Assembly: GCA_018266375.1 (NCBI GenBank)
Contig: JAFEAO010000006.1
Location: 286,930 to 346,671 of the forward strand
Length of the DNA: 59,742 nt
Origin: Bdellovibrionales bacterium
Lineage (GTDB): Bacteria; Bdellovibrionota; UBA1018; CAIMNF01
Reading direction: 5' to 3'
A program made the position numbers and the translations under genes. The notes under the pieces were generated by a model. It had not been told where the DNA came from. It did not search any database and was given only the letters and a program-made list of their open reading frames with translations. Shown here in pieces: positions 8,742 through 17,913 of the stretch; the stretch's first letter is position 1, and every line of letters begins with the position of its first letter.

Positions 8742-10619
8742 ATGAGCCAAAAACGCACGAATCGGTCGCATAACTGCGGTGAATTAGGAGTCAATCAATT
8801 GAACCAAGAGGTCACGCTCTGTGGTTGGGTCGGCAAGCGCCGAGACCATGGCGGACTCATCTTCATCGATCTTCGAGATCGTTACGGCTTAACGCAAATT
8901 GTCTTCGATCCGGCGATCAGTGGTACCTTGGGCGGTGGTTCGGCAGAAGCCAAGGCTGCATTCGAACTGGCGGGCGAGTTACGCTCGGAGTTCGTGCTTT
9001 GGTGCAAAGGCAAGGTGCGTAGTCGCCCGATCGGCATGACTAATTCAAAAATGACAACAGGCGAAATCGAAGTCGTTTGCTTCGATCTCCAGATTCTTTC
9101 GAAAGCAAAAACACCTCCGTTCCCGATTGAGGACGATATTGATGTCGCAGAGCAGCTACGTTTGGAATATCGCTACCTTGATCTGCGCCGTCCTTATCTG
9201 CAGCGCAACTTAATTACGCGTCATCGCATGCTCCAGATCGTGCGCCAACACCTTGACGCCAATAACTTCATCGAAGTCGAGACTCCGATTCTCTACAAAA
9301 GCACCCCGGAGGGTGCGCGCGACTTTATCGTACCGTCCCGCATGAACCCGGGCGAGTTTTTCGCGCTCCCGCAATCTCCGCAAACATTAAAGCAGCTTCT
9401 GATGATTTCAGGCATGGATCGCTACTTCCAAATCGCGCGTTGCTTCCGTGATGAGGACTTGCGCGCCGACCGTCAGCCGGAGTTTTCGCAAATCGATCTT
9501 GAGATGTCATTCATGGATGAGGAGGATATCTTCCCGATCCTGGAAGGTATGGTTCAAAAGTTGTGGAAACAAATCCTGGGCGTCGACATCAAAGCTCCGT
9601 TTCCGCGCATGCCTTACGACGAGGCGATGAATCGTTTCGGTAGCGATAAGCCGGATGTGCGGTTCGGTCTCGAGCTCCAAGATCTCTCGGATATTTTTGC
9701 GACCTCGCAATTCCAAGTTTTCCAAAATGCTTTGAAGCCAAACGCACGCGGTATCAAAGGTTCAGTGCGCGCGATCGTTGTGCACAACGCTGATATTCCC
9801 GCCGTGTCCGGCGGGCCTGCCGAGAAATTTTCACGCAAGGATCTCGACGATTTGACCAAGCACGTGGGTGCTTACGGCGCAAAAGGCCTCCTTTGGATCA
9901 AAATCCAACCGGACGGAGAGATGCAATCTCCAGCGGCCAAGTTTTTTACCGCGGAAGAAAAATCTTTGCTCACCTCGAAGTTACAATTAAAGCCGGGCTC
10001 TCTCGTGATGATCGTCGCCGACAAAAACAAAGTCGTGTACGACGCTCTTGGCGCTCTCCGTCTGGAAGTCGGCGCTCGCATGGGCGTAATTCCAAAACCG
10101 GAAGATAAAAACTTCGCATTCTTGTGGGTGGTTAAATTTCCGCTCCTCGAGTTCGATGATAAAGAGGGCCGCTACTTTGCGTGCCACCATCCGTTTACCT
10201 CGCCAAGCCCAGAGTTTTTTGATGACTTCATCAACGCTCGCAATATGGATAATATCAAAGCATCCGCGTACGATATGGTGTTGAACGGTGTTGAAGTGGG
10301 TGGTGGATCGCTCCGGATCTACCGCTCGGATGTTCAAGCGGCGATGTTTAAACTCTTGGGTCTCACGCCCGAAGAAGCAAAAGCAAAATTTGGTTTCTTC
10401 CTTGAGGCGCTTCAGTACGGAACTCCTCCGCACGGGGGTCTTGCTTTCGGCGTCGATCGTCTCGCTGCACTTTTGTGTGGTGTTGGCCCAATCCGCGACG
10501 TCATGGCGTTCCCGAAGACCCAAAAAGGGACGGATCTCATGGCCGGCACTCCGTCCGAAGTCACCAAAGAGCAGTTGCAAGAGCTCAGTGTGATGGTGGT
10601 GAAGCCTCCAGCGAAGTAA
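8742..10619 (+). CDS. aspS: Aspartyl-tRNA synthetase
   Basis: This class II synthetase charges tRNA-Asp. The product (625 residues) has the bacterial layout: N-terminal anticodon-binding OB fold (CGWVGKRRDHGG), the catalytic core split by a bacterial insertion domain, and the C-terminal end of the core. Motif 2 is seen in FRDEDLRADRQPEFSQID, with its ATP-binding arginine, and motif 3 in GLAFGVDRLAALLCG. A discriminating enzyme cannot be told from a non-discriminating AspRS by eye, and gatCAB is not in view. The start is the ATG at 8742, chosen from the promoter position just upstream. Confidence 0.97.
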   Translation: MSQKRTNRSHNCGELGVNQLNQEVTLCGWVGKRRDHGGLIFIDLRDRYGLTQIVFDPAISGTLGGGSAEAKAAFELAGELRSEFVLWCKGKVRSRPIGMTNSKMTTGEIEVVCFDLQILSKAKTPPFPIEDDIDVAEQLRLEYRYLDLRRPYLQRNLITRHRMLQIVRQHLDANNFIEVETPILYKSTPEGARDFIVPSRMNPGEFFALPQSPQTLKQLLMISGMDRYFQIARCFRDEDLRADRQPEFSQIDLEMSFMDEEDIFPILEGMVQKLWKQILGVDIKAPFPRMPYDEAMNRFGSDKPDVRFGLELQDLSDIFATSQFQVFQNALKPNARGIKGSVRAIVVHNADIPAVSGGPAEKFSRKDLDDLTKHVGAYGAKGLLWIKIQPDGEMQSPAAKFFTAEEKSLLTSKLQLKPGSLVMIVADKNKVVYDALGALRLEVGARMGVIPKPEDKNFAFLWVVKFPLLEFDDKEGRYFACHHPFTSPSPEFFDDFINARNMDNIKASAYDMVLNGVEVGGGSLRIYRSDVQAAMFKLLGLTPEEAKAKFGFFLEALQYGTPPHGGLAFGVDRLAALLCGVGPIRDVMAFPKTQKGTDLMAGTPSEVTKEQLQELSVMVVKPPAK

Positions 10620-10800
10620 TTAACGTACTTGAGTTCTAAAACGAGCATTGTATTGGGACCGTTTTTATTTTCGTTGTTCATGTTCGTTCGGGTCGGCGCC
10701 ACTTATCAGTGGTAACCCCAGTGGTAACTTCAATGGTGATTTCTGACGGGTGATTTTCGGCCGTTGCTACGGCATGTAAGTCGGTCTAGACTTGAAGTGA
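10620..10800 (+). promoter_or_regulatory. aspS-glpD spacer with glpD promoter
   Basis: The first 140 bases show no gene or strong terminator, only a short direct repeat AGTGGTAAC (two copies near 10711 and 10724) beside a weak CCACT-AGTGG hairpin. At the end TTGCTA (10764-10769) and TAGACT (10787-10792) are 17 bases apart. The -10 box ends eight bases before the glpD ATG at 10801, again suggesting a leaderless transcript. Promoter strength and regulation cannot be judged from sequence. Confidence 0.45.
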
Positions 10801-12420
10801 ATGTCGGCCACGATCAAAAAAACATCCGAGTTCTCTTTCCGCACGAGACAAGATAATTTGAATCGCGCGATTTCGGAGGAGTTTGATTTTTTGGTGATCG
10901 GCGGAGGCATCACCGGCGCCGGCGTGGCTTGGGACGCTTCTTCCCGCGGATACAAAGTTCTTGTCGTCGAAAAGGACGACTTCGCCCAAGGTACGTCATC
11001 CCGGTCATCGAAGCTCGTGCACGGTGGACTTCGTTACCTGGAAAACTACGAGTTTCCACTCGTGTTCGAGGCGTTGAGCGAACGCAGCTTCCTCATGCAA
11101 ACTTGTCCGCACCTGGTGCGACCGCTTCCGTTTTTTATGCCGGTGTACGAATCGAGCCCGCACTCGTCGTACTTGCTGAGCGCGGGTATGTGGTTCTACG
11201 ACGTGCTCTCGTTGTTTCGCGTTCCGGGCTTGCACCAAAAAATTTCAGCGGGCACTTCGGTTCGCATGATCCCGGGGATGAAGCGCGAAGGGCTCATCTG
11301 TAGCTTTAAGTATTACGACGCTTCGATGTGGGACGACGCTCTGGTGGTTGAAGTCGCCCGTCGAGCGCAGGAGTGGGGCGCTTGTATGCTCACCCGAGCT
11401 CGCGCCGGTAAGCCGGTCGGCAATACCGATCCTTCAAAGCCGATCCAACAGATTGAAATTGTCGACGAGCTCTCGGGAAAGATCTTTACCGCAAAATTCA
11501 AAAAACTCATTGTTTGCGCCGGTGTTTGGACTGATGAAGTCGGTAAAAACCTCGATAAAAACTGGAAGCACTGGCTGGCGCCGAGCCGCGGTTTGCACCT
11601 GGTGTTCGACTGGAAACGTTTTCCGGTGCCCGGAGCGGTCACCATGCAGATCGACGACGGCCGGATTGCATTTGCAATTCCACGTCATGATTACGGTCAG
11701 GGCATCACGATCGTCGGCACGACTGACGGACCTTGCCGTTTGCCTCCGGATCAGATCGAGCTTGACTCGGCTGCGATTCAAGTCGATCGCTCGTACTTGC
11801 TCGAGCTTCTGACCGAATACTTTCCGAATCTCAAACTCACCGACAGTGACGTCATCAATCATTACATCGGCATCCGTCCGCTTGTGGATCCGAATCGCGG
11901 CAAGAGTGATAGCGGCGGAAAGAACCTTCAAAAAGTTTCGCGCGAGCACACGATCGACCACGGTCCGGGCGGTTCGGTGGTAGTCGCTGGCGGCAAGTAC
12001 ACCACCTTTCGCAAGATGGCCGAGCAGATAGTGGATTTTGCGACGAAGGGATGGGATGCTCCGGTCTCAGCCACCGAAGAGGCGCTATTTCCACCGGCGC
12101 TACCGGGCGAAGTCTTGCGTGCCCGCGAGCTCGCTCGCGCTAAGGGTTGGCCGATTCCCGAGAAACTCTTTGAGCGCTATGGGTCGGACGCGCTCGAAAT
12201 CTTCCAAATTCACCTCAAGCAGTGCGATCAAACTCAAGTCGATCCGGAAGGATTTCCTTGTCTCGAAGCCCAGTTCCGCTACGCGATCCGTCACCAGATG
12301 GTGATGAGCGTGGAGGACTTTGTCCGCCGGAGACAGCCTTTGCACCTCTGCCGTCAAGATCACGGCGATCCTTGGCGCACATTGCTTGAAAAAGCCCTGG
12401 CTCAGGAGCTAAAAGGGTAG
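10801..12420 (+). CDS. glpD: FAD-dependent glycerol-3-phosphate dehydrogenase
   Basis: GlpD oxidises glycerol-3-phosphate to dihydroxyacetone phosphate at the inner membrane face and passes electrons to quinone. The 539-residue product has the N-terminal FAD site (FLVIGGGITGAGVAWDAS), followed by the family block GTSSRSSKLVHGGLRYLE. Near residue 400 is a GGKYTTFRKMAE segment, and after it the helical C-terminal domain of the DAO family. No glpK or glpF is in the window, so the substrate may come from phospholipid breakdown rather than glycerol uptake; that is inference. Confidence 0.93.
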   Translation: MSATIKKTSEFSFRTRQDNLNRAISEEFDFLVIGGGITGAGVAWDASSRGYKVLVVEKDDFAQGTSSRSSKLVHGGLRYLENYEFPLVFEALSERSFLMQTCPHLVRPLPFFMPVYESSPHSSYLLSAGMWFYDVLSLFRVPGLHQKISAGTSVRMIPGMKREGLICSFKYYDASMWDDALVVEVARRAQEWGACMLTRARAGKPVGNTDPSKPIQQIEIVDELSGKIFTAKFKKLIVCAGVWTDEVGKNLDKNWKHWLAPSRGLHLVFDWKRFPVPGAVTMQIDDGRIAFAIPRHDYGQGITIVGTTDGPCRLPPDQIELDSAAIQVDRSYLLELLTEYFPNLKLTDSDVINHYIGIRPLVDPNRGKSDSGGKNLQKVSREHTIDHGPGGSVVVAGGKYTTFRKMAEQIVDFATKGWDAPVSATEEALFPPALPGEVLRARELARAKGWPIPEKLFERYGSDALEIFQIHLKQCDQTQVDPEGFPCLEAQFRYAIRHQMVMSVEDFVRRRQPLHLCRQDHGDPWRTLLEKALAQELKG

Positions 12421-12428
12421 GGTTTTCA

Positions 12429-12456
12429 TTGAATTGAAAGCCGTCCGTATTATTCT
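12429..12456 (+). promoter_or_regulatory. Promoter candidate for the OmpA-like gene
   Basis: TTGAAT (12429-12434) and TATTCT (12451-12456) are 16 bases apart, and the -10 box ends seven bases before the ATG at 12464. There is no ribosome site between them. The pattern matches aspS and glpD, but both hexamers are four of six matches, so it is weak on its own. Confidence 0.35.
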
Positions 12457-12463
12457 ATCTATA

Positions 12464-13888
12464 ATGAAGAAAAATACTCTGTCTCCCGTCCGGGTGGCGT
12501 TGTCGGTCGCGATTTTGGGTTTAACACTCTCGTCGAGAGCGTCGCCGGTCAGAAGCGCGCCGATCACCGAGGAAGATGTGAGTGCTCCTGCCGCCTCGAA
12601 ACCAAAACCACCGGCAACATTGAGATCTTCTCCGGCTCCAAGACCGGTTGCCCGTCAGCCCGTCGCTCCAAGCTACTCGGAATCGTCATCGCCGGTTGAA
12701 ATGGACTCCGAAGCGATTCCATACGCACCGTATGAATCAATGGGTACTCCTCGTAAAATGAACCCGTGGTGGATTTTCTTGGGCGCCGACGTTGGGATGT
12801 CGACCTTCAGTACTTTTAACGATAGCACGACTGAGGCTGGCCGCAGCGGCTTGCACTTGGGCGTTCGTGGATTGCTCGCGCACTACTGGAACAAGTGGGT
12901 GATCGATGGGGGGTTGGGTTGGCACTTTTTCCAAAACAGCGCGACTTATCCGTCGGGGGATAAAATTAAAGTCACCACTCGAGGCGGCTACATCGATTTC
13001 TCGCCACGTTACCGATTCCCGCGTTCGAACTGGCAGCTCGGCCTTGAAGCTGAGTTCTGGATTTCGGGCGATAACGGATCGAACTCAAACGTCTTTGACG
13101 ATACTTCGAACCACCCGATGTTTATCGGTATTCAAGGCGTTTACGAATGGCCGAGCGACGATAACTTGCTTCGCTTCGGAGGTCGCCTCCTTACCGACCT
13201 GAACGTTTCAGGCCGTACCGCGAATATCTATCAGGTGTTTTTTCAATTCGGGTTTAGCGTTTTCGGTGGCAGCGTGAAGCGTGAGCCGCCGTCCCGCAAG
13301 TACGAACGGCTCAACGAGAGCGACCTCGAAAAAGCGAGCGCCTATACTCCTCCGGTCGATCCGCTCCCGATCGCCACTCCGGAGCCGGAGGCCACTCCGT
13401 GGAAGGAACCGATCGCGATCGCGACGCCGGAACCGACTCCGGTTCCAACGGCGACTCCTAAGCCGATCGCGAAAGAAAAACTGGTTATCACTTTGGATGT
13501 GAACGATCTACCGTTTGACTTCGATAGCGCGCGCATGCCTCGTTACAACATGGATCGCGTCCGCGAAATCGGTCGATTCTTAGGCGAGCACAAGAGCGCC
13601 TGGAAGTCGATCACCGTAAGTGGGCACACCGACGAACGCGGATCGAATGAGTACAACAACAAGCTATCGAAGGCGCGTGCCGACACTGTTCGCCAACTCT
13701 TGGGCGAGGGTGGTGCCCCTACCGCTCGGATCAAAGCCGTGGGCATGGGCGAACGCAAGCCGAAGGTCAAAGGCCACAACGAAAAGGCGTGGGCCAAGAA
13801 CCGTCGTGTGGAACTCGAGTTCCACGGCGTGAAAGACATGCAGGTGATCAATAAGGCTTTCGATACCGGTAAGTCGGAGACTCGCTGA
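12464..13888 (+). CDS. OmpA-family outer-membrane protein with peptidoglycan-binding domain
   Basis: A 474-residue exported protein. The signal peptide covers about residues 1-28. A Pro/Ala/Ser-rich stretch follows to about 80, then a beta-barrel-like region of alternating aromatic and polar residues to about 270. A long Pro-Thr-Glu linker (TPEPEATPWKEPIAIATPEP) leads to a C-terminal OmpA domain. The domain shows PFDFDSARM, TVSGHTDERGSNEYN and KNRRVELEF, with the conserved Asp and Arg that bind diaminopimelate of peptidoglycan. It probably tethers the outer membrane to the wall. An in-frame TTG ten codons upstream would add residues before the signal peptide and is not preferred. Confidence 0.9.
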   Translation: MKKNTLSPVRVALSVAILGLTLSSRASPVRSAPITEEDVSAPAASKPKPPATLRSSPAPRPVARQPVAPSYSESSSPVEMDSEAIPYAPYESMGTPRKMNPWWIFLGADVGMSTFSTFNDSTTEAGRSGLHLGVRGLLAHYWNKWVIDGGLGWHFFQNSATYPSGDKIKVTTRGGYIDFSPRYRFPRSNWQLGLEAEFWISGDNGSNSNVFDDTSNHPMFIGIQGVYEWPSDDNLLRFGGRLLTDLNVSGRTANIYQVFFQFGFSVFGGSVKREPPSRKYERLNESDLEKASAYTPPVDPLPIATPEPEATPWKEPIAIATPEPTPVPTATPKPIAKEKLVITLDVNDLPFDFDSARMPRYNMDRVREIGRFLGEHKSAWKSITVSGHTDERGSNEYNNKLSKARADTVRQLLGEGGAPTARIKAVGMGERKPKVKGHNEKAWAKNRRVELEFHGVKDMQVINKAFDTGKSETR

Positions 13889-13908
13889 TCTAAGCTAATT
13901 CGCGGAGG

Positions 13909-14616
13909 CTACTGAATCATTTTGCCGATACGGTCGCCGCGAAAAGACCATTTTGAGTCGCTAAATGAGATTCGATACGAGAACCAAATCACAAACGCGC
14001 GACCGCGAACCGACTTGAACGGAATCACGCCAAAGAGCCGGCTGTCGCGTGTGTCGTCGCGATTGTCGCCCATCACGAAGAAGTGACCTTCGGGTACGGT
14101 GAGTTCGGGATTGGCGCGGTTGCCTTCGAAACTATCGTCTTCCAGGATCGAATAGGTTTTATCACCCAAAGTCTCCCTGTAGAGATGGAGTTTTGAAGTC
14201 GTGTAGCGCTCGTCCGGATCAAAGCCCGGATGATTCAAGACTTGATCGCGTTCTTGTCCGGTGATCTCGATCTTGCGAACCGCTTCATCGTTCAAAAAGA
14301 ACTGCTTTCCGGAAAAACGGATGTGATCGCCCGGGAGCCCGACAACACGTTTGATATACAAGCTTTCTTGGCCGGCTTCAGGCGGAGCGAAGATAATGAC
14401 GTCTCCACGCTTTGGCAAAGTGGTTTCTGTCAGGTAAGTATCCGAAAACGGCAAGCGAAAGCCGTACTGCATTTTGTTAGCGAAGAGAAAGTCTCCCATC
14501 ATGAGGCCTGGAAGCATGGAACGCGTCGGGATTCGAAACGGTTCGATGATGCTGGAGCGGACAGCCAGAATCACGACAACGACGACGATTAAAAATGGAA
14601 GCTGCTTCCTGTTCAT
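13909..14616 (-). CDS. lepB: Signal peptidase I
   Basis: LepB removes signal peptides from exported proteins at the outer face of the inner membrane. The product (235 residues) has one N-terminal membrane segment (about 7-20). Box B follows with catalytic Ser33 in PTRSMLPGL, then box D with the general base Lys89 in YIKRVVGLPGD, and box E in MGDNRDDTRDSR. It has one predicted transmembrane segment rather than the two of the E. coli enzyme. It lies 12 bases after mlaD at the end of the tmk-holB-MCE transporter operon. Confidence 0.95.
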   Translation of the reverse strand: MNRKQLPFLIVVVVVILAVRSSIIEPFRIPTRSMLPGLMMGDFLFANKMQYGFRLPFSDTYLTETTLPKRGDVIIFAPPEAGQESLYIKRVVGLPGDHIRFSGKQFFLNDEAVRKIEITGQERDQVLNHPGFDPDERYTTSKLHLYRETLGDKTYSILEDDSFEGNRANPELTVPEGHFFVMGDNRDDTRDSRLFGVIPFKSVRGRAFVIWFSYRISFSDSKWSFRGDRIGKMIQ

Positions 14617-14628
14617 TGAAAAACCTAC

Positions 14629-15456
14629 TTAGAAAATTTTAACCTTCACCCCTTCCTTTTGCAGGAAGGTTCTGATCCGCTCTGAATCCATCGGTTCCAG
14701 TCTCCACAAAATATCGTGCAAAAGCTTGAGTGTCTTTTGCCCTTCGTCGGTTCGGAGGTTTTTCGTCACCTCCCGGACGTCTGTGGTGACTTCCATTAAG
14801 TTTGTGATCAATCGAGAGAGATCTTTGGAGAGAATTTTACTCTCATCGACTTTCTCGAGCGTCTTGTTCAAGTTGTTGCTGAGTTTATAGAGAAGCTCGA
14901 TCGAGCGGGTGATGTCGCCCTTGTTGCGTTCGATGAGTTCCTGAATCTTGCCCGCGAGGTTGAAGCTTTGCGAAATGAGCTGGTCGATCCGCGGAGGGTC
15001 GACGCCGGCAACTGTATCGCCCGGCTGGAGCGGGGGAGAATCGATCGTGCCCGGTGTGATCTCGATGTAGCGCTCGCCGATCAGACCCGCCAAGTTAATA
15101 TAAAACTGAGACGTTTTGCGAATACCCGGGAGCGCCGCTTTGCGAACGGAAATTTTCAAGCGAACCGGGGTGTAGGCCAAGTTCGGATCTTGGCTGGCAC
15201 TGCCGCTCTCTTTTTGAGAAACGACCTGATCGCGGGCCGGGGCGAAGAACTCGATATCTTCAACTTTGCCGACTTTAATCCCGGAGAGACGGACGTGGGA
15301 ACCGACGTCGATACCGCCAGCGAAGTTATAGCTCACGTAGAAATAATTTTGATCGAGGAACGGGTTTCTGAAACCGAGAAGCCAGGCAAATCCGAGAGCG
15401 ATGATAACTGTACTGGTAACCAGTGCGCCGACCTTGGCTTCATTAGACCATTTCAT
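14629..15456 (-). CDS. mlaD: MCE-domain substrate-binding protein of a lipid ABC transporter
   Basis: MlaD-type proteins sit in the inner membrane, form a ring over the permease and carry lipid across the periplasm. The 275-residue product has one N-terminal membrane segment (about 8-28) and an MCE domain. The domain is seen in YNFAGGIDVGSHVRLSGIKV, a long insertion, and YINLAGLIGERYIEITPG. A helical C-terminal half (about 175-275) is longer than in E. coli MlaD and could build a longer tube. It is the only MCE protein visible beside two permeases and two ATPases. It follows permease 2 after 23 bases. Confidence 0.9.
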   Translation of the reverse strand: MKWSNEAKVGALVTSTVIIALGFAWLLGFRNPFLDQNYFYVSYNFAGGIDVGSHVRLSGIKVGKVEDIEFFAPARDQVVSQKESGSASQDPNLAYTPVRLKISVRKAALPGIRKTSQFYINLAGLIGERYIEITPGTIDSPPLQPGDTVAGVDPPRIDQLISQSFNLAGKIQELIERNKGDITRSIELLYKLSNNLNKTLEKVDESKILSKDLSRLITNLMEVTTDVREVTKNLRTDEGQKTLKLLHDILWRLEPMDSERIRTFLQKEGVKVKIF

Positions 15457-15479
15457 TTAGGTCAACGATAACGCGCTTT

Positions 15480-16277
15480 TTAAAGGAGTGCACTAAAAAT
15501 AGCCGTCATCACAAAATCCAGCAAAATGACGGCCAAAGTTGCGGTAACGACGGCATCGGTGGTGGCTTGGCCGACGCCCTGTGCACCGCCCTCGCACTTG
15601 AGTCCGTAAGCGCAGGCGATCGGCGGAATGATCGCGCCGAAAACGGTGGCCTTGGTGAGCGCGCAAATCAAATCAAGCGAGGTAATGAACTGCGACAGCG
15701 TGCTGAAGTACTCCTCGGAGTTAAAGTGGTATTTGGTGACCGCGGTGAACATAGCGATCAGGAGCGTGATCGCGATCGAAATCATGGTCAAGCAGATGGT
15801 CGAAAAGATGGTGGCTACCCAGCGCGGATAGATATGGTAAGAGACCACGTCGATCTTGAGGAGCTTGAAGGCGTCCAATTGTTCGGTGATCCGCATACTC
15901 GCAAGCTCTGCGGTCATCGATGCGCCTACTTTACTGACGATGAGGAGCGCGGGAATGGCGATGCCGAGTTCGCGCAACACAAACTGCCCGGTAAACCCCG
16001 GAATCATCGAAACATTACTGAGCGCGAAGTCCATGTGCCACGCGATTTCGCTCGTCATGACAAGGCCGGTGAACCCGGTCGCAATCGTGATGATCGGCAG
16101 ACTGCCCACGCCGATGGTGAGCATCTGATCGAGCACTTGAGGCTTACGATAGGGTCCGGTCGATGCCTGGCGAACTAATTTCTGGATGAGTTCGCCTGCA
16201 AGGTAGAGCGCGCGAAAGTGGCGAGCAAAAATCTCGGTGGGGAACCAGGACTGGACCAATCCGACGACAAAGCTCAT
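15480..16277 (-). CDS. MlaE-type ABC permease, second copy
   Basis: A 265-residue integral membrane protein of the MlaE/YrbE permease family. The signs are a hydrophobic run with VGASMTAELASMRITEQLDAF (the family's conserved cytoplasmic loop that contacts the ATPase) and a late QGVGQATTDAVV segment. The ATG at 16277 overlaps the TGA of the first permease (ATGA), so the two are translationally coupled and likely made in equal amounts. The 18 codons upstream of this ATG belong to the neighbouring frame. With the next gene it probably forms a heterodimer rather than the homodimer of E. coli MlaE. Confidence 0.88.
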   Translation of the reverse strand: MSFVVGLVQSWFPTEIFARHFRALYLAGELIQKLVRQASTGPYRKPQVLDQMLTIGVGSLPIITIATGFTGLVMTSEIAWHMDFALSNVSMIPGFTGQFVLRELGIAIPALLIVSKVGASMTAELASMRITEQLDAFKLLKIDVVSYHIYPRWVATIFSTICLTMISIAITLLIAMFTAVTKYHFNSEEYFSTLSQFITSLDLICALTKATVFGAIIPPIACAYGLKCEGGAQGVGQATTDAVVTATLAVILLDFVMTAIFSALL

Positions 16278-17122
16278 AACGTGATCCTTTCGAGCAGGGC
16301 CCCGATCCAGAAGATAAAGTCGTGAACCCATTCCAAAATGCTCGATGAAATAAAGTTTACGATCACGATGTAAACATTGATGTAAATTGCCGACTCAGTC
16401 ACTGCACGGCCGACGCCGCGAGCGCCACCAGTGGCTGTGTAGCCCTTAAAGGTCGAGATCGTCGCGACGATCGTACTAAAGAGCACCGAGCGGAACAACC
16501 CTTCAAACAATGTCCAGGCTCCGGCAAACCGCGGAATGGACGATATGTATTGATACAAGTTGATGTCGCTAAAGGTTTGGGCAACCAGGATCGCACCAAT
16601 CACGGATACGGAGAGGCCGATCGCGAGCAAAACCACCGACGAGAGAATGATCGCGAAGAATCGCGGAATGATCAGATACTGAATCGGGTTTGTGCCCAAA
16701 CACTCAATCGCATCGATCTGTTCGGTCACGCGCATGTTGGCGAGCTCGGCCGTGGTGTACGCACCGACCTTCCCGGCAAGCAGGAAAGAAATAATGAGCG
16801 GACCCACTTCGCGAATCGTTGCCGAAGTATTGAGGCCTCCAAGAAGCGCTTGAGCGTCAAAACGTCTCAACATGACGTCGAACTGAAGAACCAAAATAGC
16901 GCCGACGAATACACCGGCAAAAATTACGGTGCCGATGGTGCGGGTCGAAACATCCGCGACTTGTTGGATGATCGCGGATTTATGGCCTTTAGTGCGCTTG
17001 AAAGTGCGCATCACGCGATTAAAAAAGATCCAAGCACCGCCGAATTCGTGCATGGTGTTGGCGACCGCGCGCTCAAGCGGATTTGGAGTTTCTTGCTGCA
17101 GCTTTCGCTCCGTCCTACTCAT
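16274..17122 (-). CDS. MlaE-type ABC permease, first copy
   Basis: A 282-residue permease of the MlaE/YrbE family. It has an amphipathic N-terminus, then about five hydrophobic segments and the signature loop VGAYTTAELANMRVTEQIDAIE. A terminal TGGARGVGRAVTESAIYINVY block matches that of permease 2 (QGVGQATTDA). I take the ATG at 17122, which overlaps the TGA of the preceding ATPase gene as ATGA. The two permeases share the same architecture but are clearly diverged, consistent with an old duplication. Confidence 0.88.
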   Translation of the reverse strand: MSRTERKLQQETPNPLERAVANTMHEFGGAWIFFNRVMRTFKRTKGHKSAIIQQVADVSTRTIGTVIFAGVFVGAILVLQFDVMLRRFDAQALLGGLNTSATIREVGPLIISFLLAGKVGAYTTAELANMRVTEQIDAIECLGTNPIQYLIIPRFFAIILSSVVLLAIGLSVSVIGAILVAQTFSDINLYQYISSIPRFAGAWTLFEGLFRSVLFSTIVATISTFKGYTATGGARGVGRAVTESAIYINVYIVIVNFISSSILEWVHDFIFWIGALLERITL

Positions 17123-17913
17123 GCCTTCAAGTTCCAATCTGGTGGAAGGAGTTCCTTGGTTTCGCTAAAAAAATCTTTAACTAGCGGGATCTGGCTCGCG
17201 ACGACTTCTTTGGGCTTTGCTTGAAGCAGAATTTTGCCTTGATCGAGAAACAAAATATTATCCGCAATCGCGAGCGCGCAAGCCATGTCGTGCGAGACGA
17301 TGATGCTCGTGACTTTGAGTTTGCGCGAAAGATCGTCGATAAGCTGATTAATCTCGCTCGTCGTGAGTGGATCTAAACTCGTGGTGGGTTCGTCGAAGAG
17401 CAGGTAATCGGGGCTTGGCGCGAGCGTGCGCGCCATCGATACGCGCTTTTGCACGCCGAAGGAGACTTCGTGCGGGAACATCGATAAAATATCGATCTTT
17501 AAATCAACGAGATCGACTTTTTGCTCGACGATGACACCAATTTCTTCTTCAGTGAGTTTGCGCCTCATCTTTGCCTGATACTGTGGCGTACGCAGACCGA
17601 AAGCGATGTTGTCGAAAATGTTGAGCGAGTCGAGCAGAGCCGGATGTTGAAATACCATTCCACAGCGCTGACGGACTTGCACGAGTTCGTCCTTTCGATC
17701 GGGCGAGTGCAATGCGCTGACCTCGATATCATCGACGAAAATTTTACCGCTGTCGGGCGCAAGTACGCCGATGATGTGCTTGAGGGCGACGGATTTGCCC
17801 ATTCCGCTTTTGCCGAGGATAAAGAGGACATCGCCCTTGGGCACCTCAAAGCTCACGTCGTTCAAAACTACTTTGCCGCCGAACGCTTTGCTCACATGTT
17901 CGAAACGAATCAT
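17119..17913 (-). CDS. MCE-type ABC ATPase with degenerate signature motif
   Basis: A 264-residue ABC ATPase of the MlaF type. Walker A is GKSGMGKS (34-41), the Q-loop Gln89, Walker B LLFDEP (Asp174, Glu175) and the switch histidine His208 in VSHDM; these are intact. The ABC signature, normally SGGMQ or similar, reads SFGVQ (151-155), so the glycine that contacts the gamma phosphate across the dimer is displaced. The start is the ATG at 17913: it follows CGGAGG and overlaps the previous stop as ATGA. It most likely pairs with the ATPase encoded just upstream, whose defects are complementary. Confidence 0.9.
   Translation of the reverse strand: MIRFEHVSKAFGGKVVLNDVSFEVPKGDVLFILGKSGMGKSVALKHIIGVLAPDSGKIFVDDIEVSALHSPDRKDELVQVRQRCGMVFQHPALLDSLNIFDNIAFGLRTPQYQAKMRRKLTEEEIGVIVEQKVDLVDLKIDILSMFPHEVSFGVQKRVSMARTLAPSPDYLLFDEPTTSLDPLTTSEINQLIDDLSRKLKVTSIIVSHDMACALAIADNILFLDQGKILLQAKPKEVVASQIPLVKDFFSETKELLPPDWNLKA

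Noticed and set aside
10700..10760. The AGTGGTAAC direct repeat as a regulator site
   Set aside because: Only two short copies with a third poor one, far from the glpD -35; too weak to call an operator.
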